Part shown: piece by piece, positions 13,622 through 14,117 of the stretch | How the letters are laid out: each line of letters begins with the position of its first letter | Numbering within the stretch: the stretch's first letter is position 1 | Assembly (NCBI GenBank): GCA_039812685.1 | Contig: JBDIBB010000101.1 | Location: forward strand, 1 to 14,117 | Direction: 5' to 3' | Source: JBDIBB01 sp039812685 | GTDB lineage: Bacteria; Acidobacteriota; Vicinamibacteria; Vicinamibacterales; JAFNAJ01 | DNA length: 14,117 nucleotides | The notes under the pieces: generated by a model | What the model saw: the letters and a program-made list of their open reading frames with translations, nothing else | Database searches by the model: none | Told to the model about the DNA's origin: nothing | Position numbers and translations under genes: made by a program

Positions 13622-14117
13622 ATGGCCGCAACAGCGCCCGTGACGCCCTTCGTACGCGCAATTCTTCTCCGGATCGGCAGTTTCGTCATCCTGCTGCTCC
13701 TCGCTGCGGTCGTCGGCGCGGCTGCCCAGCCGGCCGCACGCGGCGTCGAGAAGGCCGGGCCGCTGCCGGGGCCCCTCCCGATTCTCCCCGTGGACAACTG
13801 GTGGAACGCCGACGTCAGCCAGGCGCCGCTCGACCCACGCAGCGACGACTTCATCACGTTCGTCGGCCGCACGCGGCGCCTTCACCCCGACTGGGGCGCC
13901 GAGTGGGGTGACCAGGGGATCTACGGCATCCCTTACGTGGTCGTCCCGGGGAGCGAACCGCTCGAACCGGTTACCTTCGAGTACGACGACGAGAGCGATG
14001 CCGGCGCGCCCGGGCGGCCGCCGGGGTACCCGATCCCCGCCGAGGCGCGAACCGAACCGCGCTGGATCGAAGGCGGGACGCCGGGTGGCGGCACCGGGGG
14101 CGATCGGCACCTGCTGA
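13622..14117 (+). CDS. Secreted protein of unknown function, N-terminal part (cut by window end)
   Basis: An open frame from ATG 13622 runs 165 codons to the window edge without a stop. It opens with a basic residue pair and a long hydrophobic stretch (about 14-34, RIGSFVILLLLAAVVGAAAQ), a Sec signal peptide or membrane anchor. The mature part carries LPVDNWWNADVS (around 54-65), HPDWG, YGIPYVVVP, FEYDDESDAG, YPIPAEA, EGG and GDRHLL. I recognise this order (P-D-N-W-N-x-D, then YADESDPGP-YPIP and DRH) from uncharacterised secreted proteins of soil bacteria and related phyla, whose function is not known to me. Aromatic and acidic residues, and the DRH near a glycine-rich turn, could form a carbohydrate- or metal-binding surface, but this is a guess. 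It lies 184 bp after the glycan operon on the same strand and may or may not belong to it. Confidence 0.7.
   Translation, partial: MAATAPVTPFVRAILLRIGSFVILLLLAAVVGAAAQPAARGVEKAGPLPGPLPILPVDNWWNADVSQAPLDPRSDDFITFVGRTRRLHPDWGAEWGDQGIYGIPYVVVPGSEPLEPVTFEYDDESDAGAPGRPPGYPIPAEARTEPRWIEGGTPGGGTGGDRHLL

Overview
The window is about 14 kb of very GC-rich bacterial DNA, densely packed with genes. Start codons are often GTG and Shine-Dalgarno signals are sparse. The mix of genes (a ParE-like topoisomerase, NHL propeller repeats of the 'GDGGPAT...LYIADSGNHRVRKV' type, a secreted NPP-type phosphodiesterase, many glycosyltransferases) fits a soil Acidobacteriota, perhaps of the Vicinamibacteria/Luteitalea kind. 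This is an inference from style; there is no rRNA or other lineage marker in the window.

Left part (1-4500), housekeeping and stand-alone genes: a complete type IIA topoisomerase B subunit (parE-like, 99-2006); a secreted alkaline-phosphatase-superfamily phosphodiesterase (2139-3533, start moved inward from the longest ORF because of a GGAG site and a signal peptide); and, converging on it, a cation diffusion facilitator transporter on the minus strand (3573-4496). The two converging genes share a perfect 9-bp GC hairpin, probably a bidirectional terminator. A 188-bp divergent intergenic region follows, with -10-like boxes pointing both ways.

Right part (4685-13437), a five-gene plus-strand run that looks like one operon for making and exporting a glycan or glycoconjugate. 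It opens with a 1289-aa protein that joins a TIM-barrel glycosidase-like domain, a family 2 glycosyltransferase, about five membrane helices, an uncharacterised middle domain and a C-terminal six-blade NHL propeller. Its stop codon overlaps the start of a type I ABC exporter (620 aa). Then come a CgeB-like/GT-B glycosyltransferase (373 aa), a GT4 glycosyltransferase (345 aa) and a PIG-L family N-deacetylase (256 aa). The arrangement of a cytosolic GT+GH polypeptide next to an MsbA/ChvA-like exporter recalls, in logic but not in domain families, the cyclic beta-glucan systems (ChvB/ChvA, NdvB/NdvA, Cgs/Cgt). This is the most interesting part of the window.

Right edge (13622-14117): the start of a secreted protein of a recognisable but functionally unknown family, cut by the window end and lying behind a 184-bp gap that holds two small hairpins.

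I see no tRNA, rRNA, CRISPR, insertion sequence, integrase or attachment site. No stretch longer than 300 bases lacks a gene.
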